Under the pieces are notes generated by a model that had not been told where the DNA came from, made no database searches, and saw nothing but the letters and a program-made list of their open reading frames with translations. This document shows positions 1-6,612 of a stretch of 9,191 nucleotides of DNA, piece after piece; position 1 is the first letter of the stretch; every line of letters starts with the position of its first letter. This DNA comes from JAFASC01 sp036265935 (GTDB lineage: Bacteria > Pseudomonadota > Alphaproteobacteria > Rhizobiales > Beijerinckiaceae). The stretch covers positions 1 to 9,191 of the forward strand of contig DATAOB010000049.1 in NCBI GenBank assembly GCA_036265935.1. The letters are read 5' to 3'. Position numbers and translations under genes: made by a program.

Positions 1-123
1 CCGATGGAGATAGTACTTACCACATTGCGTCCATCGAACAGAGGTTTTGCGGTCCACAAAGTCAAGCCCGTGCTTTTGCTCGTTGAGCAATCGCTTTCGC
101 TCGTCCCATTCAAACCCCGGCAT
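1..123 (-). pseudogene. brnT: BrnT-family toxin, 5' part, apparently frameshifted, runs off the left edge
   Basis: Reading leftward from an ATG at 123, the peptide starts MPGFEWDERKRLLNEQKHGL and continues DFVD. This is the usual N-terminus of BrnT ribonuclease toxins (F-E-W-D near the start, then K-H-G-x-D-F). After DFVD the open frame loses resemblance, but the next frame reads KPLFDGRNVVSTISI, which is what BrnT proteins carry next (L-F-D-G-R). One extra G in the GG at 51-52 accounts for the change; dropping it gives DFVDAKPLFDGRNVV. BrnT normally forms a type II toxin-antitoxin pair with a downstream DNA-binding BrnA antitoxin, which would lie outside the window. The ATG is 13 nt after the SDR stop and has no clear Shine-Dalgarno, so it may be read together with the SDR gene. 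Family assignment is from motif memory; the rest of the gene, including catalytic residues, is not visible. Confidence 0.62.
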
Positions 124-136
124 CGTGCCAGTTATT

Positions 137-892
137 TTAGCCCCTGCCAACAAACGGCATTTTCGTCGCCATGATCGTCAAAAATTGCACGTTCGACTGA
201 AGCGGCAGGCCGGCCATAAAGACGATCGCGTCGCCGACATGATCGGGGTCCATCAAGGGCTCGACCTTGATCGAGCCGTCCGCCTGCGGCACGCCATCGG
301 CCATGCGCCGCGCGAGATCGGTCTCGGCGTTGCCAATATCGATCTGACCACAAGCGATGTCGTATTTGCGACCATCGAGCGAGATCGTCTTCGTCAATCC
401 GGTGATCGCGTGTTTCGTCGACGTATAGGCGATCGAATTCGGACGCGGTGCATGCGCCGAGATCGAGCCGTTGTTGATGATGCGCCCGCCGCGCGGCGAT
501 TGCGTCTTCATGATGCGGAAGGCCTGCTGCGCGCATAGGAACGAGCCGGTCAGATTGATGTCGACCACGCTTTTCCATTTCTCGAACGGCAGCTCGTCGA
601 GATCGACACCCGGCGCACCGATCCCGGCATTATTGAACAAGAGATCGAGCCGGCCGAAGGTCTTCTCCACTTCGGCGAAGAGGGCCTTCACCGAATTGGG
701 ATCGGCGACGTCGGTTTGAACGGCAATCGCCTTGCGCCCGGAGGAGGCGCCCTCTTTGGCAACCGCTTCCAGCGGCTCCTTGCGGCGCCCAGCAAGCGCC
801 ACGTCCCAGCCTGCCTTCATCAAAGCCAGCGCCGCGGCCTTGCCGACGCCCGTGCCTCCTCCGGTAATGACCGCGATTTTCGATCCGCTCAT
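137..892 (-). CDS. SDR family NAD(P)-dependent oxidoreductase
   Basis: A 251-residue classical short-chain dehydrogenase/reductase, the normal length for the family, complete and cytoplasmic (no signal peptide). The Rossmann cofactor motif TGGGTGVG lies at residues 10-17, the structural NNAG at 87-90, Asn113 in DINL, and the catalytic triad fits Ser143, Tyr156 and Lys160 (Y-T-S-T-K). An arginine pair after beta-2 (GRR, 35-37) hints at NADP(H) preference, which is inference. The substrate cannot be told from sequence; the C-terminal ATKMPFVGRG tail is typical of an uncharacterised alphaproteobacterial subgroup. The ATG at 892 is well supported by GGGAGGAGC 5-12 nt upstream. It is divergent from the aldolase gene across 117 nt and is followed on the same strand, after 13 nt, by the brnT-like start. 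Confidence 0.93.
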   Translation of the reverse strand: MSGSKIAVITGGGTGVGKAAALALMKAGWDVALAGRRKEPLEAVAKEGASSGRKAIAVQTDVADPNSVKALFAEVEKTFGRLDLLFNNAGIGAPGVDLDELPFEKWKSVVDINLTGSFLCAQQAFRIMKTQSPRGGRIINNGSISAHAPRPNSIAYTSTKHAITGLTKTISLDGRKYDIACGQIDIGNAETDLARRMADGVPQADGSIKVEPLMDPDHVGDAIVFMAGLPLQSNVQFLTIMATKMPFVGRG

Positions 893-953
893 GCGCTCCT
901 CCCGCGTTGTTCACTCATCTACAGCAGGTGTGGCGAAACGCATCAAGCCGATC

Positions 954-982
954 TTGTCTGCTCGGCAGCGGTCTCATAGCAT
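954..982 (+). promoter_or_regulatory. Possible sigma-70-type promoter for the aldolase gene
   Basis: TTGTCT (954-959), a 17-nt spacer and TAGCAT (977-982) match the -35/-10 consensus at 4 of 6 positions each. The -10 ends 27 nt before the ATG at 1010, inside the 117-nt divergent intergenic region. The spacing is ideal but both hexamers are imperfect, so this is only a candidate. Confidence 0.3.
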
Positions 983-1009
983 CGCAGTACCAACCGGGAG
1001 AGAAGGCCG

Positions 1010-1809
1010 ATGCGCAAAGCCACGGGGCTACTTGCTTTATTGGCGCTCTGCGGCGGTTTGGCCGCGCTCGCCGAAGACGCGAAACCGATCGATCCTGGGG
1101 TGTTGGACGACCTGCCGCCGCAAGCCGTATTCTTGCCGATCAGGCCGTCGTCGACGCGTTCGGCCATGTCACCGTGCGGCATCCGACAAATCCCCAGCAT
1201 TTCCTCATGACGCGCTCGCTCGCGCCGACGCTGGCGACACCTGCCGACATTGTCGAACTCGATCTCGATGGCAATGACGTCAACAAAACCGGCAAGACAC
1301 TGTTCCTCGAGCGCTTCATCCATGCGGAAATCTACCGCGCGCGTCCCGATGTCATGGCCGTCGTGCACAGCCATTCGCCGGCGGTCATTCCGTTCGGCGT
1401 GACCAAAGTGCCGATGCGGGCGATGTTCCACAATTCGGCTTTCCTGGCGCGCGGCGTGCCGGTCTTCGACATCCGCGAGAAATTCGGCGCGACCAATATG
1501 CTCGTGTCCAATCGCGAGATCGGCCGCGCGCTGGCCGAGACGCTCGGCAACAAAGCGGCGCTGCTCATGCGCGGACACGGCGACGTGATCGTCGCGCCGA
1601 CGCTGCCGCTCGCCGTGTTCCGCGCGGTTTATACGGAGGTGAATGCGCGGCTGCAGGCGCAAGCGATCGGGCTCGGCGGACCGATCGAGGCGCTCACGGC
1701 AGACGAGGGGCTGAAGGCCGAGGACGTCAACGCGCAGATCGTCGGCCGTGCCTGGGATCTTTGGAAGCGGCGCGTAGCGATCGGCAAGGCGGCCGACAAG
1801 CCGAATTAA
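1010..1809 (+). pseudogene. Secreted class II aldolase/adducin-domain protein, interrupted by a one-base frameshift
   Basis: The gene starts in one frame at ATG 1010 (GGGAG at 996-1000 and AGAAGG at 1001-1006 as ribosome sites) with a clear signal peptide, MRKATGLLALLALCGGLAALA, probably cut after the ALA before EDAKP. That frame reads VLDDL and then loses homology. The class II aldolase domain continues in the -1 frame from about 1114 (AASRILADQAVVDAFGHV) to the TAA at 1807-1809. Adding one base near 1114-1117 gives DDL-x-AASRILADQ and a 266-residue protein. The metal-site histidines are present: HSH (codons 1366-1374) and RGHGDV (His codon 1576-1578). The family includes Zn-dependent sugar-phosphate aldolases and non-enzymatic adducin heads; the substrate here is unknown, and a periplasmic location is unusual. 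If the frameshift is a sequence error the gene is intact. It overlaps the convergent GST gene by 4 nt. Confidence 0.85.
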
Positions 1810-2459
1810 ATCGCCTCGTAATGCTCGATGCGCCACGGCTCGGCGAACGCGTCGCGCTCCCATTGCTGCCAGGCGGGAAGCGCTTTCATCGCCGCCATGT
1901 AGGCACGCGTGGTGTCGCTCACCGGCAGGTCGTACGTATCGAAGCGGTTGACGACCGGCGCGAACATCGCGTCGGCGGCGCTGAAGTCGCCGAACAGGAA
2001 CGCGCCGGCCGCGCCGAAGCGCGTGCGCGCATCGGCGAAGGCTTCGTCGATGCGGACGACATCGGCTCTCACATCCTCGCTGACCTTGATCGCGCGGCGC
2101 GGGCGGCGGATGTTCATCGGGCATTCGCGCCTGAGCGCCATGAAGCCGGAGTGCATTTCAGCCGAGAGCGAACGCGCATAGGCGCGCGCCTCGGTGCCGC
2201 GCGGCCAGATCGGAAAAGTCGGGTAGGTCTCGGCGAGATATTCGATAATTGCCAGTGAATCCCAGACGCTGATCGTCCCGTCATGCAGCGACGGGCATTT
2301 GCCGCTCGGCGCGTGCTTGAGCATTTCGGCGTGTGTTTCGGGCTGATTCATCGGAATGACGATTTCGTCGAACGGGATGTCGAAACGTTTTAGCACCATC
2401 CACGGCCGCATCGACCAGGATGAATAAGCCTTGTTGGCGAGAACCAGCGTCAGCGCCAT
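1806..2459 (-). CDS. Glutathione S-transferase family protein (first GST)
   Basis: A 217-residue, full-length cytosolic GST. The N-terminal thioredoxin-like domain (about 1-80) begins MALTLVLANKAYSSWSMRPW, with serines at the position where Ser-type GSTs activate glutathione. It contains the cis-Pro loop (GKCPSLHDG) and the D-S-L-A-I motif that binds the glutathione gamma-glutamyl group. The helical C-terminal domain carries FGDFSAADAMFAP, matching the GST N-capping box. The likely role is glutathione conjugation or a thiol-dependent isomerase/peroxidase; the substrate is not predictable. The frame stays open further upstream to 2876, but that extension is out-of-frame reading of the MFS gene; ATG 2459 begins the conserved domain. 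It starts 2 nt after the MFS stop, so the two are surely cotranscribed. Its TAA lies inside the aldolase stop region, with no terminator between. Confidence 0.92.
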   Translation of the reverse strand: MALTLVLANKAYSSWSMRPWMVLKRFDIPFDEIVIPMNQPETHAEMLKHAPSGKCPSLHDGTISVWDSLAIIEYLAETYPTFPIWPRGTEARAYARSLSAEMHSGFMALRRECPMNIRRPRRAIKVSEDVRADVVRIDEAFADARTRFGAAGAFLFGDFSAADAMFAPVVNRFDTYDLPVSDTTRAYMAAMKALPAWQQWERDAFAEPWRIEHYEAI

Positions 2460-2461
2460 CG

Positions 2462-3390
2462 TCAGACGTGACGCTCCATGGCGGAGTCCTTCTTCGTGTC
2501 GCGCATCGTCACATAGATGATCAGCGAGATGAAGATCGCCGCCGTAAGATAAAAATAGAACCAGGTCTCGTGGCCGGCATTCTTGAAGGCGAGCGCCACG
2601 GCCGGCTCCGAGCCGCCGAAGATTGATACGGTGAGCGCGTAGGGCAGACCGACGCCGGTCGCGCGGATCTTTGTGGGGAAGAGTTCCGCTTTCACGATCG
2701 CGTTGATCGAGGTGTAGCTGGTCTCCTGCAATTCCTGGCGCATGATCGCGGCGACTACGGCGAGCAGCGCGCCGATCGCGAATGGAATGCGCCAGCCCCA
2801 GGCCTTGATCTCGTCGCCTGTCAGGAACACCTTTTGCAGCCGCAGAAGCACGAGAAGTGCGCTGAGCTGCCCCCAATCAAGGTCACGTATTGGAAGCTCG
2901 AATAGAAGCCGCGGCGGCGCGGGTCGGCGACTTCGCTGAAATAGGTCGCACTCGTTCCGTATTCGCCGCCCAGGCTTAAGCCCTGCACGATGCGCGCGAT
3001 CGAGAGGATCACCGGCGCCATGATGCCGATCGAGGCATAGGTTGGCGTCACCGCAATCATCAGCGAGCCGAAACACATGATAGCGACCGAAGTCATCAGT
3101 GCCATGCGGCGGCCAAAGTGATCGGCGAGGTGGCCGAAGAGCCAGCCACCGATCGGCCGCACCAAGAATCCTGCGGCGAAAAGCACCGCGGCATTGAGCT
3201 GCTGCACGACAGGATCGTTGCCGGGAAAGAACGCCGCGGCGAAATACAGCGAAAACGCCGCGTAGGCGTAGAAATCGTACCATTCGACGAGATTGCCGAT
3301 CGAGCCGATGAAAATCGCCTTCAGCCGCCGCCGCATGTCGGCGAGGTCGAGCTCGTCTTCCTGCGGGGCTGTCCTGACCCGATCGTCCAC
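2462..3390 (-). pseudogene. MFS transporter of the metabolite:H+ symporter (KgtP-like) type, degraded by a frameshift and an internal deletion
   Basis: The best start is GTG 3390, with GGGAGAAG just upstream, giving VDDRVRTAPQEDELDLADMR. The first 174 codons encode TM1 to about TM5, with MFS motif A (GWLFGHLADHFGRR, residues 82-95) and RIVQGLSLGGEYG. At GGGGG (plus-strand C run 2870-2874) the homology moves to another frame: six Gs would read ...TLIGG-QLSALLVLL. The second frame covers about TM6 (WGWRIPFAIGALLAVVAAIM), then jumps at about 2719/2720 from RQELQET straight into SYTSINAIVKAELFPTKIRA, which in this family lies well over 100 residues further on. Repaired, the product would be 309 residues against roughly 425-440 for relatives, so about TM7-TM10 are missing. 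Relatives import dicarboxylates or similar metabolites with protons. This copy should not transport even if the frameshift is an error. It lies 80 nt after the rhodanese gene and 2 nt before the GST. Confidence 0.88.
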
Positions 3391-3453
3391 GGCGCTTCTC
3401 CCGAATGTCCGTCTTAAGCGGAGCCATGCGGTAATATTGCGCGCCGCGGAATT

Positions 3454-3468
3454 CCCGCAAGGAGCGGG
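3454..3468 (-). terminator. Small hairpin after the rhodanese gene, weak terminator candidate
   Basis: A perfect 5-bp GC stem with a 5-nt loop (CCCGC / GCGGG) starts 3 nt past the rhodanese stop. On the minus strand it is followed by AATTCC, not a U run, so intrinsic termination would be poor. It could partly separate the rhodanese from the MFS-GST pair. Confidence 0.25.
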
Positions 3469-3470
3469 TC

Positions 3471-3890
3471 TCAGCCGGGCTTCGCCGGCTTCGGCTGCAA
3501 TTTCTCCGTTGGCCCGCCCGCCTCCCGCCAGGCCTTGAACCCGCCTTCGATATGAGCCACTGGCTGCAGGCCCATGCGATGCGCGGTTTGCGCCGCCAGC
3601 GCCGAACGCCAGCCGCCGGCACAGAAGAAGACGAAGCGCTTGTCCTCGGCAAAAACCGGCTTGTGGTAGGGGCTTTCCGGATCGATCCAGAATTCGAGCA
3701 TGCCGCGCGTGCAATGGAAGGCGCCGGGGATGACGCCTTCCCGCTCGCGTTCGCGTGGATCGCGCAAGTCGACAAGCACCGTGTCGTCGCGGCCCTGCAG
3801 GGCGACGGCGTCCTTGGCGGGCAGCGTCTCGATGTCCGCCTCCGCCGCTTTCAGCATTTCCTTGAAACCGTGGGTGATTTTCTGCGGCAT
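3471..3890 (-). CDS. Rhodanese-like domain protein
   Basis: A 139-residue single rhodanese domain, likely cytoplasmic. It shows VLVDLRDPRERE (38-49), the CH2A-type region that opens the domain, EGVIPGAFH (51-59), and the active-site loop C-A-G-G-W-R-S at 90-96 with the persulfide-forming Cys90. The domain closes with HIEGGFKAWREAGGP (113-127). Proteins of this type transfer sulfane sulfur from thiosulfate or another donor to a thiol or cyanide; the physiological partner is unknown. The longer six-residue-plus active loop resembles sulfurtransferases more than Cdc25-type phosphatases, which is inference. ATG 3890 has only a weak upstream GGGAT. The gene heads the minus-strand group rhodanese-MFS-GST and is divergent from the DUF599 gene. 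A sulfurtransferase beside a GST suggests thiol metabolism, but the transporter between them is dead. Confidence 0.92.
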   Translation of the reverse strand: MPQKITHGFKEMLKAAEADIETLPAKDAVALQGRDDTVLVDLRDPREREREGVIPGAFHCTRGMLEFWIDPESPYHKPVFAEDKRFVFFCAGGWRSALAAQTAHRMGLQPVAHIEGGFKAWREAGGPTEKLQPKPAKPG

Positions 3891-3894
3891 GGAA

Positions 3895-3966
3895 CTATCC
3901 CGGTGAAGCCGTCTTGCCGTCGACGCGGCAGGCCGGCGTGCTGGCCTTGCCCTTGCCGTCAGCCAT
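3895..3966 (-). other. Short open frame of 23 codons before the rhodanese gene, coding status unknown
   Basis: ATG 3966 to TAG 3895 reads MADGKGKASTPACRVDGKTA then SPG. It ends 4 nt before the rhodanese ATG, a spacing typical of an upstream cistron or leader peptide. There is no good Shine-Dalgarno before it and I do not recognise the peptide. It could equally be chance in high-GC DNA, or the remnant of a longer gene. Confidence 0.2.
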
Positions 3967-4000
3967 GCGCTCTATAACCCCAATCGCATCGGATTAAGCA

Positions 4001-4720
4001 ATGCCGCCACTGCCGCTCATCGACTTCCTCGCGCTCGCCTTCTTCCTGTTCGCATGGGTCGGCTACCACTTCTACGTCGATCGGATGAGTCCGCGAAAGC
4101 GCGGTCTCAACGCGATGATGAACACGTATCGTATCGCCTGGATGGAGCAGATGAGCCGGCGCGAAGTGCGGATCGTCGACACCGCAATCACCGGCTCGCT
4201 GCAGAATGGCACCGCCTTTTTCGCATCGACATCGCTGATCGCGATCGGTGGCGCGGCGACGCTGATGCGCGGCACCGATGATGTGCTGAAGGTGTTCTCC
4301 GACCTGCCTTTCGGATTGGCGACGACAAGGTGGCTCTGGGAAGTGAAAGTGCTTGGGCTTGCCGCGATCTTCGGCTACGCCTTTTTCAAATTTGCTTGGT
4401 CCTACCGGCTTTACAATTATGCGGCGGTCCTCATCGGCGCGACTCCGCCGGCGAATTCGCCGCATGTCGAGGAGCGCCAGCGCGCGCTTATGCGTGCCGC
4501 CCGCATGAACATTTCCGCCGGTCGGCATTTCACGCGCGGCCAGCGCGCTTTCTTCTTCTCGTTTGCTTATCTCGGCTGGTTCGTCAGCCCGTATGTGTTT
4601 CTCCTTACCACTGCTGGAATTCTGTACATAACTTGGGCGCGACAATTTGCGTCGGACGCGCGCGACGCGCTGTTGCGCGAAGAGCGGCACGCGACGCACG
4701 AACAGATCGAAAACCATTAA
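4001..4720 (+). CDS. DUF599 family integral membrane protein
   Basis: A complete 239-residue inner-membrane protein of the DUF599 family, function unknown. Hydrophobic segments lie at about 4-24, 67-87, 115-147 (perhaps two segments) and 183-212, so four or five TM helices are likely. Family hallmarks seen are MMNTYRIAWMEQM followed by RREVRIVDTAITGSLQNGTA (a cytosolic stretch rich in Arg and Asp leading into TM2), FKFAWSYRLYNYAAVLIGA, and the late RAFFFSFAYLGWF. Basic residues (RMSPRKRG) follow TM1. ATG 4001 follows a weak GGATTAAGCA. A TATAAC hexamer at 3973-3978 could be a -10 box but lacks a well-spaced -35. The gene stands alone on the plus strand, divergent from the rhodanese and ending 4 nt from the convergent UDG gene. 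Neighbours give no functional clue. Confidence 0.92.
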   Translation: MPPLPLIDFLALAFFLFAWVGYHFYVDRMSPRKRGLNAMMNTYRIAWMEQMSRREVRIVDTAITGSLQNGTAFFASTSLIAIGGAATLMRGTDDVLKVFSDLPFGLATTRWLWEVKVLGLAAIFGYAFFKFAWSYRLYNYAAVLIGATPPANSPHVEERQRALMRAARMNISAGRHFTRGQRAFFFSFAYLGWFVSPYVFLLTTAGILYITWARQFASDARDALLREERHATHEQIENH

Positions 4721-4724
4721 GAAA

Positions 4725-5468
4725 TTAGCCGGCCGTAAGCCGCGCGACTTCGGCGCGCACCGCCGGCAGCACCTGCGCTTCGAACCACGGATTGCGCTTT
4801 AGCCATCCGCTGTTGCGCCAGGAGGGATGCGGCAGCGCAAAGACGCGCGGGCGCTCGCCTTCGAATTCACGCCAGCGGCGCACGATCTCATCGACACCGG
4901 CGCGTTTCGGCACTGCCCGCCCCAGTCGCGCGAAATGATAGTCCTGCGCATAGCGGCCGATCGCGAGAATGGTCTCGATGCCCCGCAGGTGCACGAACAA
5001 TTCGTCATGCCAAGTCGCGCGGCATTCGTGGCGCGGCGGCAAGTCGGCCTTGAAGTCATTATAACCCGGAAAACAGAAGCCCATCGGCACGATCGCGACT
5101 TTCGATTCGTCGTAGAAGGTCTCGCGATCGATGCTCATCCATTGCCGCAGCCGGTCGCCGGAGGGATCGTTGAACGGCAGACCTGTCTCATGAACCCGGA
5201 TGCCGGGTGCCTGGCTGGCCACGAGCAAGCGCGCCGTCGCCGAGACGCGAAACACCGGACGCGGCGCATGGGGCAGACGCCGTGGATCTCGCACATCGCG
5301 GCAGATCCGGCAATCGCGAATGCGCGCAGTAATCTTGTCAAGCGGATTTGCGATGCGAGATGGAGAGGGTTTCGCGCCATCATAAGCGGCCTGCACAGCC
5401 GCCGCCGTGTCAGTCTGACCAGAAGCGGCCACTCCCACTTTCCTCACGCGGCTCCCGGTTGTCAGCAT
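4725..5468 (-). CDS. Uracil-DNA glycosylase family protein
   Basis: A 247-residue member of the UDG superfamily (base-excision repair of uracil in DNA). The core runs from about residue 43. It shows ASQAPGIRVHETGLPFNDPS (84-103), the water-activation/uracil-binding loop region, then GDRLRQW, VPMGFCFPG (127-135), ILAIGRYAQ, and LPHPSWRN (212-219), the HPS-type leucine/intercalation loop. C-x2-C at 53-56 could be half of an Fe-S site as in family 4/5 enzymes, but I cannot place the other two ligands confidently. Which UDG family it belongs to, and whether it acts on uracil, is uncertain. The first 40 residues look unconserved, so translation might instead begin at a GTG near codon 11 or 13, where GAGG lies upstream. 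With ATG 5468 it overlaps the preceding gene by 7 nt, which supports cotranslation as the last cistron of the four-gene operon. Confidence 0.88.
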   Translation of the reverse strand: MLTTGSRVRKVGVAASGQTDTAAAVQAAYDGAKPSPSRIANPLDKITARIRDCRICRDVRDPRRLPHAPRPVFRVSATARLLVASQAPGIRVHETGLPFNDPSGDRLRQWMSIDRETFYDESKVAIVPMGFCFPGYNDFKADLPPRHECRATWHDELFVHLRGIETILAIGRYAQDYHFARLGRAVPKRAGVDEIVRRWREFEGERPRVFALPHPSWRNSGWLKRNPWFEAQVLPAVRAEVARLTAG

Positions 5469-5809
5469 AACCTGTACAACGCGTGATGCCGATTACGCGT
5501 GTAGGGGCGCACCTCATCGGGCCACCGCCCCGCCTCGACGGCCTTTGCCCATTCCGGGCTGGCGAGCACCTCCGGGCCATCGATCTCATACAGCGCGCTG
5601 TAAACGGGCCCAGTATGTTCAATATGTTTTTTCGCGCCGCCGATTGCAAATTCGAAGCCCTCGCCCTTTAGCCGCGTCACCGAATGCACACCCGGCACCT
5701 TCATCAGATTGGGAATGTGCTCTGCATCATAGACCTCATTGAAAGTCGCTTCCTTTGCCGAATCAACATCCATACTGGCGATGAACACATATCTCGACTT
5801 GATCGACAT
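5462..5809 (-). CDS. Small dimeric alpha/beta-barrel protein (EthD/DUF4286-like)
   Basis: A 115-residue protein beginning MSIKSRYVFIASMDVDSAKE. The pattern of a beta strand (YVFIASMDV), a helix with FNEVYDAEHIPNLMKVPGV, a strand (VTRLKGEG), then ALYEIDGPEVLASPEWAKAV fits ferredoxin-like dimeric barrels of the EthD/DUF4286 type, where Y-D-x-E-H-x-P is a recurring signature. Members include heme-binding proteins, monooxygenases and many of unknown role; I do not assign a reaction. Two ATGs are in frame, 5821 and 5809. The second is preferred because GGAG lies 6 nt before it, while the first has AAGGG only one base away. It is the third gene of the minus-strand operon, 45 nt after the MBL gene, and its TGA overlaps the UDG start. 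Confidence 0.82.
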   Translation of the reverse strand: MSIKSRYVFIASMDVDSAKEATFNEVYDAEHIPNLMKVPGVHSVTRLKGEGFEFAIGGAKKHIEHTGPVYSALYEIDGPEVLASPEWAKAVEAGRWPDEVRPYTRNRHHALYRLC

Positions 5810-5854
5810 TGCGTACTCCATTCCCTTTCTTGCGAGATATCTGTTCCACGTCCG

Positions 5855-6598
5855 TTAGATGTCGACGATCTCGCCGTCGAAGGTGACGTGCACACCCGCC
5901 GCTTTCATCTCCGCTGCTCGCGCCAGCGCGCTATCTCCCATATGCGTGACGGCAATCCGCTTGGCTTTGAGACGCGGCAGATTGGCTTTCAGCGTCGGCC
6001 AGTCGATGTGAAACGGCAGCGGCGCCTCACCCGAGGAGCATTCGGTTACGAAAAGATCGGCCCCTTGCGCAACTTCGGTAAGCCGGTCGATCCAGGCGGA
6101 ATCGCCGGAATAGGCGAACAATTTCCCGTCCTTGCTCACGCGCAGCGCGGTCGACGGCGCGCCGGAGGGATGTAGCACCTCCGTAGTCAGGATATCGAAA
6201 TTAACAAGGCTTGTCGGCTTATCGAGCGGGACTTCGAGCACCGACCACTCGAAGCGCCATTTGTTTCCTGTCGACGCAGGGAAGAGCGTCTCCATTGCCG
6301 TGTGCAGCCGCCGACGTGTGCCGGGAGGCCCGGCGATGATAAGCGGCTTCCGACAGCGGGAGACGAATTGGAAATCGAGTAAAAGAAACGGCAGGCCGCC
6401 AAAGTGATCGCCGTGCAGATGCGACAACAGGATGGCGTCTATTTCGCAGAGATCGAGCCCCATTTTCCGCCAGGAAGCGAGTATTCCCGCACCGAAATCG
6501 ATCACCAAGGTGCGTCCGCCGCTATCCAGGCGAAAGCACGTATGCGCGCGCGCGCCGGAGTTGAAGGCGTCACCGGTTCCGACAAAGGTCACGCGCAT
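5855..6598 (-). CDS. MBL-fold metallo-hydrolase (RNase Z / AtsA-like)
   Basis: A 247-residue metallo-beta-lactamase-fold protein starting MRVTFVGTGDAFNSGARAHT. The dinuclear zinc motif is complete: H-L-H-G-D-H at 60-65, His143 (VLHPSG), Asp166 (YSGDS) and His219 (VTHMGD). The N-terminal GTGDAF and the short length match the RNase Z/arylsulfatase-like branch (COG1234 type). The long exosite arm of true tRNase Z is not apparent, so a small-molecule phosphodiesterase, sulfatase or lactonase role is at least as likely. It is cytoplasmic with no signal peptide. The open frame extends to an upstream ATG at 6655, but that would overlap the preceding GST by 43 nt and adds unconserved sequence; ATG 6598 is preferred although it lacks a clear Shine-Dalgarno, as expected for coupling to the GST stop 14 nt upstream. 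Confidence 0.92.
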   Translation of the reverse strand: MRVTFVGTGDAFNSGARAHTCFRLDSGGRTLVIDFGAGILASWRKMGLDLCEIDAILLSHLHGDHFGGLPFLLLDFQFVSRCRKPLIIAGPPGTRRRLHTAMETLFPASTGNKWRFEWSVLEVPLDKPTSLVNFDILTTEVLHPSGAPSTALRVSKDGKLFAYSGDSAWIDRLTEVAQGADLFVTECSSGEAPLPFHIDWPTLKANLPRLKAKRIAVTHMGDSALARAAEMKAAGVHVTFDGEIVDI

Positions 6599-6612
6599 CG
6601 CAGCAACAATCT

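Noticed and set aside
137..719. Plus- and minus-strand frames of 82-163 codons across the SDR gene
   Set aside because: Shadows of a complete SDR gene with all its catalytic motifs.
943..2124. 393-codon minus-strand open frame opposite the aldolase and part of the GST
   Set aside because: Arg/His/Ala-rich with no motif; it is the antisense of two recognisable domains and the usual product of high-GC codon bias.
1806..2876. 356-codon version of the first GST
   Set aside because: The extra N-terminal 139 codons are out-of-frame MFS sequence; the GST fold begins at ATG 2459.
2462..3775. Single 437-codon minus-strand frame as one gene
   Set aside because: Only its last 135 codons match the MFS protein; the earlier part is out-of-frame reading of the rhodanese and MFS N-terminus.
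3950..3978. Promoter for the DUF599 gene from TTGCCG/TTGCCC and TATAAC
   Set aside because: Spacers come out at 14 or 20 nt, outside the usual 16-18; only the -10-like hexamer is worth noting.
3959..4717. 252-codon minus-strand frame opposite the DUF599 gene
   Set aside because: No motifs and charged low-complexity composition; the plus-strand frame has clear membrane segments and family motifs.
4827..5486. 219-codon plus-strand frame opposite the UDG gene
   Set aside because: Antisense shadow; no recognisable domain, while the minus strand has the UDG motifs.
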